From the NCBI GenBank assembly GCA_021820845.1, contig JAKADC010000002.1, positions 1 through 64,000 on the forward strand: a DNA stretch of 64,000 bases, written 5' to 3'. Positions 34,722 through 43,659 of this stretch are shown piece by piece. Origin of the DNA: Pseudomonadota bacterium (GTDB lineage Bacteria > Pseudomonadota > Gammaproteobacteria > Burkholderiales > Thiobacillaceae). Within the stretch, counting starts at the first letter, position 1. Each line of letters opens with the position of its first letter. The notes beneath the pieces were generated by a model. The model saw nothing but the letters and a program-made list of their open reading frames with translations, did no database searches and was not told the origin of the DNA. A program made the translations under genes and the position numbers.

Positions 34722-37700
34722 TCAGGCGCGCGCGACAGTCGCCGGCAGGCCATTGCGCACCGCGGTTCCGGAGACGGCGTCGACCCACACCGATTTGCCC
34801 TCGCGGGTGGGGTCGGAGATCCCGAGATCGTTGAGGTTGACGCCGGCACCGATCGCGGCGTCCCCGGGCTGCTGCGTTCCGCCGATCCGGTGGCCGCGGG
34901 CGCCGAGTTCACGGTGACCGAAGCCATGCTCGACGGCCAGCACGCCCTGCATCACGCCGGCGTGGACGATCACGCGGCCATGCGCGCTTCCCCCGGGCGT
35001 CCGGATGACGGCGCCGTCGCCGCTTTTCAGGCCGAAATGGGCCGCGTCGGCCGGGTGCATCAGCACCGGGTTTTCGGGATGGAGGGCGCGCAGTCGCGGC
35101 GCGGCGATCGAATAGGGGTTCTGCAGCGCCGACTTGAAGCTGACGAGTTGCAGCGGCCACTCGGCTTCGGAGTAATGCGCGCGCATTGCGGTGCCGTCGG
35201 CGAAGCCAGGCTCGGTCCAGGTGGCACAGCCGATGAAGCGCTTGCCCGTGATGCTGCTTTTTGCCGCACCGAGATTTTCGTTGTAGATCTGCAGGCCATT
35301 CTCGAAACGGTGCGTCATCCATTCCGGGTTGTCCTCGCTGTAGGTCTCCTTCGCGGGCTGGTAGCGGCCGCCGCGGGCGAGGATGAAGGCCACCTTGCGC
35401 ACCTCCTCGGGTTTCAGCGTCCGCTCCAGCATGGGCCGCAGGCGTTCGACGCCGGAGAGCACCATGTCATCGTCGCTGGCGTCGGCGACCGGTTCCTTGC
35501 CGAGCCACGCGATGTTGGCGCCGCCCCGCAGGTACCAGTCCTCCGGGCGCTCGAGCGGGTAGGTGTTGCCGTCCATGTCGGCGATGGCGCCGGGTCCGAA
35601 ACCGGGCAGCGCCATCGCGTGGGCGAGCGCGATGAAGAAGGTCTCCATGCCGATCGCCTGACCGTCCGCGAGTTTGTCGGCCTTCGGCTCGACCACCGGC
35701 CAGCGCGCCGTGCTCGCCTTGGTCGGCACGGCACCCCAGGCCGAGGGCCAGCCCCAGCTTTCATACAGTAGCGAGTCGGGCACGATGTAGTCGGCGAAGG
35801 CGTTGCTCTCGTTGATGAGCGGATCGATGGCAACGATCAGCGGAATCTTCTTCGGATCCGCCAAATCCTTTTCCACCTGCGCGCGCACGCCAGGAATGCC
35901 GTACAGCGGGTTGGTGCTCCATACGAACAGCGCCTTGATCCCGTAGGGATAGCCGTTGGCGGCGCCGGTCAGCCATTCTGTGGCGAGGCCGGGGGCGTTC
36001 GGGAACCACGGCGCCTGCGCGGGATAGGCCTTGCCCGCCGCTTTTTTCGCCGCGAATTCGGCGGTTTTCTCGTAGGGTGCGTTGCGGCCGAGCGGAAGCC
36101 CCTTGGGTTTCTCGATCATGCCCGGGAAGCTCGCGAGGTTGTAGCGCGGCCCCGGCCCCGCGTCCTTGAACCCGCCGCCGTTCATCGACAGGCCGCCTTT
36201 CCAGTTCAGGTTGCCGATGAGCGCGTTCAGCGTGACGACGCCGTAGGCGTTGTAGAAACCGTTGCCGGCCATCATCCCGCCCTGGGCGATCGCCGCGGCA
36301 CGCTTGCCGTGGCTGGAAAATTCCTTCGCGAGCGCGGCGATCGTTTGCGCCGGGATGCCGCAGATCGCGGCGTACTCGTCGAGGCTGCGCGCGTGCGCCT
36401 GTTCGTGCAGCAGCAGCAGCGAGGACTTGACCTTGACCGGCGCGCCGCCGATCACGACCGTGTCGTCGACGAAGAGTTGCGCCGGCGCCGTCGCCTCGTC
36501 GTGCCGAACGGCGCCGTTTGCGCCGGTCACGGCGAAGGGGTCGTTCTCCTTGTAACGTTCCGTCTCGGGCAGGTCGAGGCCGAGATCGGACCCGCGCAGG
36601 AAGCGGCCTTGCCGCGGATGGCCGGCTTCCACGATCACGAGATGGGTGGCGTTGCTCCACGACGGCTCGCCGGCGGCCTTCGCCACGGCGAGATTCGGAT
36701 GGGAGAGATATTTGGCGTCGTAGCGGCCGTTTTCGAACATCCAGTGCATCATACCCATGACGAGGGCGCCGTCGGTGCCGGGCTTGATGGGAACCCAGCG
36801 CGCACGCTCGCCGGCGGCGAGGTTGTTCGCGTTGGTCAGCACCGGATCGACGACGACGTAGTTCAGCTTGCCTTCACTGCGTCCGCGCGCCAGCATCGCG
36901 CCCTGGCGCTTGAACGGATTGCCCGCGTTGCCGGGCGCGGTTCCGATGAACAGGGCGAATTGCGTGTTCGCGTAATCGGGCTTGCCGTGCGGCATCTTTT
37001 TCATGTCGCCGAACAGCGCGCCCGAGCCGGAGCGGTAGGCGCCGCCACAGTATGAGCCGTGGCCGACGAAATTGATGCTCCCGTAGGCCTGTTGCACGAA
37101 GCGCTTGGCGAAAGGCAGGCGGCCGTCGTTGGTGCTGGTGATGAGCGCGACCTGGTTGACCTTCGGTCCGAGTTCCGGACGGCGCGGGTCGATCGGCGTG
37201 GTCAGATCGCGCAGGGCTTTGAGGCCCTCCACCCGGCCTTCGCCGAACAGGTCGCCGCCTTCGGTTACTTCGCGGATCAGCTGTTCGAACGAAATCGGCT
37301 CCCATTGCCCCGAGTTGCGGGGCCCGACCCGCTTCATCGGACGCAGGACCCGGAACGGCGAATCCATCTGCTGGAGCACGGCGTTGCCGCGCCCGCACGC
37401 GGTCGAGCGCATCGCCAGTCCCTTGTCGTGGTAGCCGGAAAGCGCGACGAAGCTGTCGCGCACCGACGCCTTCATCGGCAGGTGCGGCTCGGTGGAAAGC
37501 GGGCTGTAGGGGTTGCCGGCGACGCGCAGCACCTTGCCGCTGGCGCGATCGATGCGCACGCGCACGCCGCACTGGGTCGTGCAGCCGAGGCAGCCGGTGT
37601 AGCTCACCTGCTGCGCCGGGTTCACCCTCAACGCGCCGCTTGCCGGGTCGACCTTGAATTCGGGCTCGAGCGACGCGCCGTGGTAGCGCGACTTGGGCGC

Positions 37701-37811
37701 ATCGCCGTCGAACAGCGGGTTGAGCATGCGCTTGGCGGTGGCGCTGAAGCCGGTGCCGAATGCGGCCAGGCCACCGAAGGCGAGAATCTTGCGACGGGTG
37801 TTGAAAGTCAT
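34722..37811 (-). CDS. ttrA: Tetrathionate reductase catalytic subunit TtrA
   Basis: A 1029-residue molybdopterin enzyme of the DMSO-reductase family reducing tetrathionate to thiosulfate in the periplasm. A Tat-type signal (NTRRKILAFGG) is followed by a [4Fe-4S] motif CLGCTTQC (74-81) with a later cysteine in STACGRGN, and the Mo-ligating cysteine in HGSYCGGAYRSG. The C-terminal dinucleotide-binding domain ends the protein. It is the third gene of ttrBCA, 10 bases after ttrC. Confidence 0.93.
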   Translation of the reverse strand: MTFNTRRKILAFGGLAAFGTGFSATAKRMLNPLFDGDAPKSRYHGASLEPEFKVDPASGALRVNPAQQVSYTGCLGCTTQCGVRVRIDRASGKVLRVAGNPYSPLSTEPHLPMKASVRDSFVALSGYHDKGLAMRSTACGRGNAVLQQMDSPFRVLRPMKRVGPRNSGQWEPISFEQLIREVTEGGDLFGEGRVEGLKALRDLTTPIDPRRPELGPKVNQVALITSTNDGRLPFAKRFVQQAYGSINFVGHGSYCGGAYRSGSGALFGDMKKMPHGKPDYANTQFALFIGTAPGNAGNPFKRQGAMLARGRSEGKLNYVVVDPVLTNANNLAAGERARWVPIKPGTDGALVMGMMHWMFENGRYDAKYLSHPNLAVAKAAGEPSWSNATHLVIVEAGHPRQGRFLRGSDLGLDLPETERYKENDPFAVTGANGAVRHDEATAPAQLFVDDTVVIGGAPVKVKSSLLLLHEQAHARSLDEYAAICGIPAQTIAALAKEFSSHGKRAAAIAQGGMMAGNGFYNAYGVVTLNALIGNLNWKGGLSMNGGGFKDAGPGPRYNLASFPGMIEKPKGLPLGRNAPYEKTAEFAAKKAAGKAYPAQAPWFPNAPGLATEWLTGAANGYPYGIKALFVWSTNPLYGIPGVRAQVEKDLADPKKIPLIVAIDPLINESNAFADYIVPDSLLYESWGWPSAWGAVPTKASTARWPVVEPKADKLADGQAIGMETFFIALAHAMALPGFGPGAIADMDGNTYPLERPEDWYLRGGANIAWLGKEPVADASDDDMVLSGVERLRPMLERTLKPEEVRKVAFILARGGRYQPAKETYSEDNPEWMTHRFENGLQIYNENLGAAKSSITGKRFIGCATWTEPGFADGTAMRAHYSEAEWPLQLVSFKSALQNPYSIAAPRLRALHPENPVLMHPADAAHFGLKSGDGAVIRTPGGSAHGRVIVHAGVMQGVLAVEHGFGHRELGARGHRIGGTQQPGDAAIGAGVNLNDLGISDPTREGKSVWVDAVSGTAVRNGLPATVARA

Positions 37812-37821
37812 GACAGTCTCC

Positions 37822-38907
37822 TTAGGCTCCGGCGCGGCGCTCGCCGCCCCAGGGCAGTACCGAGATAAGCAGGATCAGGATGGCGATCCAGAGCCCCGCG
37901 GTGCCGACGATGCCGAGCAGGCCTTCGTGGCCGAGGGGAAGCGTGTAGCTGTAGTAGCCGGCGCTCGTCTTGGGGATGCCCTGGCCGCCGATGAAGACCG
38001 TCCAGCGCATCATCCACGCGCTGTGCAAGGCGATCAGCCCGGCGGCGAGGCGCCACTGCGGACGCCGGACGGCGAGCCAGAGCGTGGCGAGCGCGCTGCC
38101 GGCGGCCCACACTGCGGTGATCCGCCAGGCCATCGAAGGCGCGACCTGCGCCAGCGCTTCGGCGTGCCGGGGCGACAGGCCGCTCATCCCGAGCAGGAGC
38201 CAGGCGGCGCCGAGCGCGAGGACGAGCACCTGGATCGCCGCGAGCAGGCGCAGCAGGGGCGCGTCCATCGCCGCGGTGCCGTCGCCCACGCCGCGGTCGA
38301 GCACTAGCACGAGACCGATGGCGCCGGCCACCGCCGTGAGAAAGAACTGCACCGGCAGGAAGGGCGTGTTCCAGAGCGGACGGGCGCTGACGACCATCAC
38401 TTCCATGCCGGTGTAGAGCGCGACGAGCGCGGCGGCGCCGAGCGCGAACACCGTCGCGGCGCGGATCGCACCGAGGCTGTCGTGGCCGCCGTAGGCGAGC
38501 CTGCGGTAGACGGCCGCGCCGCGGCCCCCGGCGTTGGCCAGGCGCTTCAGGTCGGGCCGCAACGCCAGCCAGCTGTAGAGCACCAGCCCGCCGAGGTACA
38601 AGGGAATGAAGAAGGCGCCCCAGGCCATCCACGAGTCCAGGTTCGGGTACAGATAGAAGTTGAGGAAGCGCCCCGGCTGATGCAGGTCGGAGAGCAGCGC
38701 CACGGGCGCGGTCATCCCGCACGTGAGCGCGCCGAGCAGCGCGATCCGGCTCACCCGCTTCCAGGCCGGCCAGCGCAGCACGTACCACGTGAGGCTCAGC
38801 AGAAACGCGCCGACCGACAGGCCGATCAGGAAAAAATACTGAACGGCCCAGGGCAGCCACGCCACTTCGCGAGACACGTTCACGACTTCGACGATGTTGG
38901 GATTCAT
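37822..38907 (-). CDS. ttrC: Tetrathionate reductase membrane subunit TtrC (NrfD family)
   Basis: A 361-residue inner-membrane quinol-oxidising subunit of the NrfD/PsrC family with about nine hydrophobic helices (YFFLIGLSVGAFLLSLTWYV, then MTAPVALLSDLHQPGRF typical of the family). It passes electrons from quinol to TtrB. I start at MNPNIVEV, two bases after the ttrB stop, with GGAG upstream. Confidence 0.92.
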   Translation of the reverse strand: MNPNIVEVVNVSREVAWLPWAVQYFFLIGLSVGAFLLSLTWYVLRWPAWKRVSRIALLGALTCGMTAPVALLSDLHQPGRFLNFYLYPNLDSWMAWGAFFIPLYLGGLVLYSWLALRPDLKRLANAGGRGAAVYRRLAYGGHDSLGAIRAATVFALGAAALVALYTGMEVMVVSARPLWNTPFLPVQFFLTAVAGAIGLVLVLDRGVGDGTAAMDAPLLRLLAAIQVLVLALGAAWLLLGMSGLSPRHAEALAQVAPSMAWRITAVWAAGSALATLWLAVRRPQWRLAAGLIALHSAWMMRWTVFIGGQGIPKTSAGYYSYTLPLGHEGLLGIVGTAGLWIAILILLISVLPWGGERRAGA

Positions 38908-38909
38908 GA

Positions 38910-39650
38910 TCAGGCTCCGTGCGAAGTGGGATGCCACAGGGCCGCCTGGCCCTCGACGCGGCCCCGGAAACGGTCGTCGAGACCGATGTAGAAAACGTTG
39001 GGACGGGTTCCGGCTTCGGGCTTGAGCACCTTGATCGCGTCGCCGTTCTTCTTGGCGGCGTTCAGGCTGCGCCGCAGCGTCCCCTGGGGGTCGTTGAGAT
39101 CGCCGAAGATGCGCGCCCCGCCGACGCAGGTTTCGACGCAGGCCGGCAGCAGGCCGGCGTCGACGCGATGCGCGCAGAAGGTGCACTTGTCGGCCTTGTT
39201 CGTGGCGTGATTGATGAAGCGCGCGTCGTAGGGGCAGGCCTGGACGCAGTATGCGCAGCCGACGCAGCGGTCGCCGTCCACCACGACGATGCCGTCGTCG
39301 CGCTTGAACGTCGCGCCGACGGGACAGACCGGCACGCAGGCCGGATCCTCGCAGTGGTTGCAGAGGCGCGGCAGCATGTAGGTGCCCGCCGTGGTCCGGC
39401 CGGCGGTCAGCTGCTGCACGACGTAGGTCGACACGATGGTGCGAAAACTGTTTTCAGGCACCGCGTTTTCCATGATGCATGCCATGGTGCACGCTTGGCA
39501 GCCGATGCAACGGCGTATGTCCACGAGCATGGCCCAGTGGTGTTTGCCTGGTGCCGCGCGCGCGCTCGTCGGCAGCGCGAGGCCCGCGGTGATCGCCGGT
39601 ATCGCCTGCAGGAAGGCGCGGCGGGTGGAGGAAGGTTTCCCGTCGGACAT
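38910..39650 (-). CDS. ttrB: Tetrathionate reductase iron-sulfur subunit TtrB
   Basis: A 246-residue electron-transfer subunit with a Tat signal (STRRAFLQAIPAITAG) and four [4Fe-4S] binding groups (CIGCQACTMAC, CNHCEDPACVPVC, CVGCAYCVQAC and CTFC...C). It links TtrC to TtrA on the periplasmic side. AGGAG seven bases before the ATG decides the start. First gene of the ttrBCA-atpC operon. Confidence 0.93.
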   Translation of the reverse strand: MSDGKPSSTRRAFLQAIPAITAGLALPTSARAAPGKHHWAMLVDIRRCIGCQACTMACIMENAVPENSFRTIVSTYVVQQLTAGRTTAGTYMLPRLCNHCEDPACVPVCPVGATFKRDDGIVVVDGDRCVGCAYCVQACPYDARFINHATNKADKCTFCAHRVDAGLLPACVETCVGGARIFGDLNDPQGTLRRSLNAAKKNGDAIKVLKPEAGTRPNVFYIGLDDRFRGRVEGQAALWHPTSHGA

Positions 39651-39688
39651 GGTCGGACTCCTGGTTGAGCGTGCACCCACAGACTAAG

Positions 39689-39717
39689 CCAGCCAAGACC
39701 CTGCCGACAGTGGCTGG
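39689..39717. promoter_or_regulatory. Spaced dyad upstream of ttrB, candidate TtrR site
   Basis: CCAGCCA (39689-39695) and TGGCTGG (39711-39717) form a 7-bp inverted repeat with 15 bases between, 39 to 67 bases upstream of the ttrB start. It is the only clear dyad in the divergent gap and a plausible TtrR target. Confidence 0.4.
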
Positions 39718-39827
39718 ATTCTCTACTGCGCTAGGTATTTTTTCTTAGCTTTCGCGCACCGTCTCTTTTGCGCGCGTCGCCGCGGACACGCATAAAATGC
39801 GTGCTCTCCACGCCATCGCTCGCCTTC

Positions 39828-41087
39828 ATGGTTTTCCCCAACGTCCCCCGTGCCGCCATCGTCGGCGGCGGCCCCGCCGGCCTCATGGCCGCGGAAGTGC
39901 TTGCGCGCGGCGGCGCGCGGGTCGACGTCTACGACGCGATGCCATCCTTCGGGCGCAAGTTCCTGCTGGCTGGCGTCGGCGGTCTCAACATCACGCATTC
40001 CGAGCCGTTCGACGTGTTCCTGTCGCGCTATGGCGCGCGTGCCGACGCGATCAGGCCGCTGCTCGAAGCGTTTCCCCCCGATGCCCTGCGCGACTGGGTC
40101 CACGGGCTCGGCATCGAGACCTTCGTCGGCTCGTCGGGACGCGTTTTCCCCAGGGACATGAAAGCCGCGCCGCTGCTGCGCGCGTGGTTGCACCGCCTGC
40201 GTGCGGCGGGTGTGCGCTTCCATGTGCGCCATCGCTGGCTGGGCTGGAACGGGACGGGCGCGTTGCGTTTCGTGTCGGCGCAGGGCGAGGTGACGGCGAG
40301 CGCCGGAGCGGTCGTACTGGCGCTCGGTGGCGGCAGTTGGGCGAAGCTGGGGTCGGACGGCGCCTGGGTGCCCTTGCTGGCGCAACGCGGGATCGATATC
40401 GCGCCGCTGATGCCGTCGAACTGCGGCTTCGATGCGAGGGGCGGCTGGAGCGCGCATCTGCGCCGCCGTTTCGGCGGCCAGCCGTTGAAGACCGTGGCGC
40501 TGCGCTTCACTGACGCGGCCGGGCGCCTGCACGAACGGCGCGGCGAATTGATGCTGTCCGCCACGGGTGTCGAAGGCAGCCTGGTCTACGCCTTGTCGGC
40601 GCCGCTGCGTGACACGATCGAGGCGCAGGGCGCGGTGACCGTGGAGATCGATCTGGCGCCCGACAAGACGCTGGACCGCGTCGTCGCCGAGGTCGCGCAT
40701 CCGCGCGGCGCGCGTTCGCTCGCGAGCCATCTGCAGAGCCGGGCCGGGATCAAGGGCGTGAAAACCGCGCTGCTGCGCGAAATCCTGACGCCCGATCAGC
40801 TGAACGATCCGGTGACGCTCGCCCGCGCGATAAAATCGCTGCCGCTCACGCTTTCCGCCGCGCGTCCGCTCGACGAGGCGATCAGCACGGCGGGGGGCGT
40901 GCGTTTCGATGCGCTCGACGAGAACCTGATGCTGCGCCGTCTGCCCGGCGTGTTCTGCTCCGGCGAGATGCTCGACTGGGAAGCCCCGACCGGCGGCTAC
41001 CTGCTGACGGCCTGCTTTGCCAGCGGGCGGGCGGCCGGGCAGGGCGCGCTGAACTACTTACACGATCACCATGCTGCGACTGACTGA
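39828..41087 (+). CDS. HI0933/BaiN-like flavoprotein (TIGR03862 type)
   Basis: A 419-residue FAD protein. The dinucleotide motif VGGGPAGLMAAE lies at the N-terminus, FGRKFLLAGVGGLNITHSE follows, and the C-terminus has FCSGEMLDWEAPTGGYLLT typical of the HI0933 family. The physiological reaction is unknown; relatives include bile-acid dehydrogenases and siroheme-related enzymes. Start at MVFPNVP. It overlaps the next flavoprotein gene by 17 bases. Confidence 0.85.
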   Translation: MVFPNVPRAAIVGGGPAGLMAAEVLARGGARVDVYDAMPSFGRKFLLAGVGGLNITHSEPFDVFLSRYGARADAIRPLLEAFPPDALRDWVHGLGIETFVGSSGRVFPRDMKAAPLLRAWLHRLRAAGVRFHVRHRWLGWNGTGALRFVSAQGEVTASAGAVVLALGGGSWAKLGSDGAWVPLLAQRGIDIAPLMPSNCGFDARGGWSAHLRRRFGGQPLKTVALRFTDAAGRLHERRGELMLSATGVEGSLVYALSAPLRDTIEAQGAVTVEIDLAPDKTLDRVVAEVAHPRGARSLASHLQSRAGIKGVKTALLREILTPDQLNDPVTLARAIKSLPLTLSAARPLDEAISTAGGVRFDALDENLMLRRLPGVFCSGEMLDWEAPTGGYLLTACFASGRAAGQGALNYLHDHHAATD

Positions 41088-42720
41088 ACTCAAACTGCCT
41101 CTCGATCATCCTGCGGAGGCCCTGCGCGCGGCGATCCTGCGGCGCCTCGGGATCGGGGACGACGAACTGCTCGGCGTCAGCATCTTCAAGCGCAGCTATG
41201 ACGCGCGCAAGAAGCATGCGCTGCTGCTGGTCTACGCGGTCGACGTGGAGGTCAGGAACGAGGCGGCGCTGCTGAAGAAATTTCGCGACGACCGCCATCT
41301 CGTGCCGACGCCGGACATGGATTATCGCTTCGTCGGCCACGCGCCCGAGCGTCTCGCCGAACGCCCGCTCGTCGTCGGCTTCGGTCCCTGCGGCATCTTC
41401 GCGGCGCTGGTGCTGGCGCAGATGGGATTCCGGCCCATCGTGCTGGAGCGCGGCAAGGCGGTGCGCGAACGCACCCAGGATACCTGGGGACTGTGGCGCA
41501 AGCACACGCTCAATCCCGAATCCAACGTGCAGTTCGGCGAGGGCGGGGCGGGGACGTTTTCCGACGGCAAGCTCTACAGCCAGATCAAGGATCCGCGTCA
41601 CCTGGGGCGCAAGGTGCTGACCGAGTTCGTGAAGGCGGGCGCGCCGGAGGAAATCCTCTACGTGTCGAAGCCGCACATCGGCACCTTCCGCCTGGTCGGC
41701 ATGGTCGAGACGATGCGCCACGAGATCGAGGCGCTCGGCGGCGAGATCCGTTTCCAGCAGCGCGTCACCGACGTGCTGATCGAGGAGGGGCGCATCCGCG
41801 GCGTGGCGCTGGCGAACGGCGAGACACTCGCCAGCGGCCACGTCGTCTTTGCGCTCGGCCACAGTGCCCGGGATACCTTCGAGATGCTGCATGCGCGCAG
41901 CGTCGCCATGGAAGCCAAGCCGTTTTCCATCGGCTTTCGCATCGAGCATCCGCAGTCCCTGATCGACAAGGCGCGGCTCGGGGCGAACGCAGGGAATCCG
42001 TTGCTCGGCGCAGCGGATTACAAGCTGGTGCATCACGCGAAGAACGGGCGCTCGGTCTACAGCTTCTGCATGTGCCCCGGCGGCACCGTGGTCGCGGCGA
42101 CGTCCGAACCCGGGCGCGTGGTGACCAACGGCATGAGCCAGTATTCGCGTAATGAGCGCAACGCCAATGCCGGCATCGTGGTCGGCATCACGCCCGAGGA
42201 TTTTCCCGGCGACGATCCGCTCGCCGGCGTCGAACTGCAGCGCAGGCTGGAATCCCGCGCGTTCGAGCTCGGGGGCCGCAATTACGACGCGCCCGGCCAG
42301 CTTGTCGGCGACTTCCTCGAAGGGCGACCGTCGGACCATCTCGGCAGTGTCGAGCCCTCGTACAAGCCGGGCGTGCATCTGACCGATCTCGCCACCGCCT
42401 TGCCGCCGTATGCGATCGAGGCGATCCGCGAGGCGATCCCCGCGTTCGACCGGCAGATCCAGGGCTTCGCCATGAACGACGCGGTGCTGACCGGCGTCGA
42501 GACGCGCACGTCGTCGCCGGTGCGCATCACCCGCGGAGACGATTTCCAGAGCGTCAACATCAAGGGCCTGTATCCGGCGGGCGAGGGGGCGGGCTATGCC
42601 GGCGGCATCCTGTCGGCGGGGGTGGATGGCATCAAGGTTGCGGAGGCGGTGGCGCGTGACATGCTCGGCCTCGAGGCGGCCGCTTCCGGCGCGCGATCCG
42701 GGCCCGGCTGCGAGTACTGA
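41071..42720 (+). CDS. FAD-dependent dehydrogenase of COG2509 type
   Basis: A 549-residue protein. An N-terminal ferredoxin-like domain (residues 1-90) precedes the FAD domain with VVGFGPCGIFAALVLA and the conserved NVQFGEGGAGTFSDGKLY. SFCMCPGGTVVAATS and the C-terminal LYPAGEGAGYAGGILSA are also family marks. No reaction is established for the family. It overlaps the preceding flavoprotein gene, so the two are co-expressed. Confidence 0.85.
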   Translation: MLRLTELKLPLDHPAEALRAAILRRLGIGDDELLGVSIFKRSYDARKKHALLLVYAVDVEVRNEAALLKKFRDDRHLVPTPDMDYRFVGHAPERLAERPLVVGFGPCGIFAALVLAQMGFRPIVLERGKAVRERTQDTWGLWRKHTLNPESNVQFGEGGAGTFSDGKLYSQIKDPRHLGRKVLTEFVKAGAPEEILYVSKPHIGTFRLVGMVETMRHEIEALGGEIRFQQRVTDVLIEEGRIRGVALANGETLASGHVVFALGHSARDTFEMLHARSVAMEAKPFSIGFRIEHPQSLIDKARLGANAGNPLLGAADYKLVHHAKNGRSVYSFCMCPGGTVVAATSEPGRVVTNGMSQYSRNERNANAGIVVGITPEDFPGDDPLAGVELQRRLESRAFELGGRNYDAPGQLVGDFLEGRPSDHLGSVEPSYKPGVHLTDLATALPPYAIEAIREAIPAFDRQIQGFAMNDAVLTGVETRTSSPVRITRGDDFQSVNIKGLYPAGEGAGYAGGILSAGVDGIKVAEAVARDMLGLEAAASGARSGPGCEY

Positions 42721-42792
42721 GCCCGGATCGCCTTCCTGCGCGAACGGACGGTGAAAGATTTTTTCCCGGTTGGGCTTGCTTTTGTTTCGACA

Positions 42793-42810
42793 TTTCAAAT
42801 ATCATTGAAA
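42793..42810. promoter_or_regulatory. ArsR operator at the start of the arsenic operon
   Basis: TTTCAA-ATATCA-TTGAAA, a 6-bp inverted repeat one base before the arsR ATG in A/T-rich DNA. A -35-like TTGCTT lies about 20 bases upstream, so the dyad would overlap the promoter and start of transcription. Confidence 0.6.
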
Positions 42811-42811
42811 C

Positions 42812-43147
42812 ATGAAAACGAAAGCCGCCGTCGCCGCGCTTGCCGCCCTGGCCCAGGAATCCCGCCTGGCCATTTTCCGCGCGCTGGTGCAGGCCGGCCC
42901 GGCCGGTCTTGCCGCCGGGCGCATCGGCGAGCTCACCGGTATCGCGCCGTCCTCGCTGTCCTTCCACCTTAAGGAGTTGTCGCATGCCGGCATGGTGGAC
43001 TCGCAACAGGCCGGGCGCTTCGTCATCTACAACGCGAATTTCGCGGCCATGAACGCGCTGCTCGGTTTTCTCACCGAGAACTGCTGCGGCGGCCATCCCT
43101 GTACGCCCGGAGAGTCCGTGTGCGCGCCCTCGGACGAGGCGGCATGA
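42812..43147 (+). CDS. arsR: ArsR-family arsenic-responsive repressor
   Basis: A 111-residue winged-helix repressor (helix LTGIAPSSLSFHLKELSHAG). The usual ELCVCDL metal site is absent; instead four cysteines cluster at the C-terminus (91, 92, 97, 104, ENCCGGHPC), like ArsR proteins that bind As(III) through C-terminal thiols. It opens the arsenic operon and has an inverted repeat immediately upstream. Confidence 0.9.
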   Translation: MKTKAAVAALAALAQESRLAIFRALVQAGPAGLAAGRIGELTGIAPSSLSFHLKELSHAGMVDSQQAGRFVIYNANFAAMNALLGFLTENCCGGHPCTPGESVCAPSDEAA

Positions 43148-43217
43148 GCCGTTCGCGCATGACCATGAACTCGCGCTCCTCGTCGCACGTTTTTCTTCCA
43201 TCCCGAAAGGCGTCATC

Positions 43218-43646
43218 GTGACTGACAAGCCATACACCGTGCTGGTGCTGTGCACCGGCAATTCCTGCCGCTCGCAAATGGCGGAAGTGCTGCTGAACCA
43301 CGACCTTGCCGGCCGGGTGCGCGCGCTCTCGGCCGGCACGCGGCCGCAGCCCAGGGTGGCGGACGGCGCGATCGCCGCACTCCGGCAAGCCGGCCTCGAC
43401 ACCGACGGCCTGCACCCGAAGGACATCGACACGATGATGAACGAGGACATCGATCTGGTGGTCACCGTGTGCGACAACGCCAGGGAAGCCTGTCCTGTTT
43501 TTCCGAAGCCGATTCCGGCCATCCACCTGCCGTTCCACGACCCGCACGGCGAGCCGCTGGAGAGCTTCCTCGCGGTGCGCGACGATATTCGCACGCGGTT
43601 GGTCGCGGCCGTACGCGATCACCTCGGCCTCCCCGTCGAGGCCTGA
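43218..43646 (+). CDS. arsC: Arsenate reductase, thioredoxin-coupled LMW-phosphatase type
   Basis: A 142-residue cytosolic enzyme reducing arsenate to arsenite. The P-loop CTGNSCR (Cys12, Arg18), resolving cysteines 85 and 92 (VCDNAREAC) and the general acid in FHDPHG (Asp108) match the thioredoxin-linked family. GTG start with AAAGG upstream. It lies 13 bases before the arsenite exporter gene. Confidence 0.93.
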   Translation: MTDKPYTVLVLCTGNSCRSQMAEVLLNHDLAGRVRALSAGTRPQPRVADGAIAALRQAGLDTDGLHPKDIDTMMNEDIDLVVTVCDNAREACPVFPKPIPAIHLPFHDPHGEPLESFLAVRDDIRTRLVAAVRDHLGLPVEA

Positions 43647-43659
43647 CGGGGACCGGCGG

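Noticed and set aside
40882..42798. Very long antisense open frame opposite the two flavoprotein genes
   Set aside because: High GC with G/C third positions keeps the opposite strand open. The translation is Arg/His-rich with no domain, and the plus-strand proteins are unmistakable.
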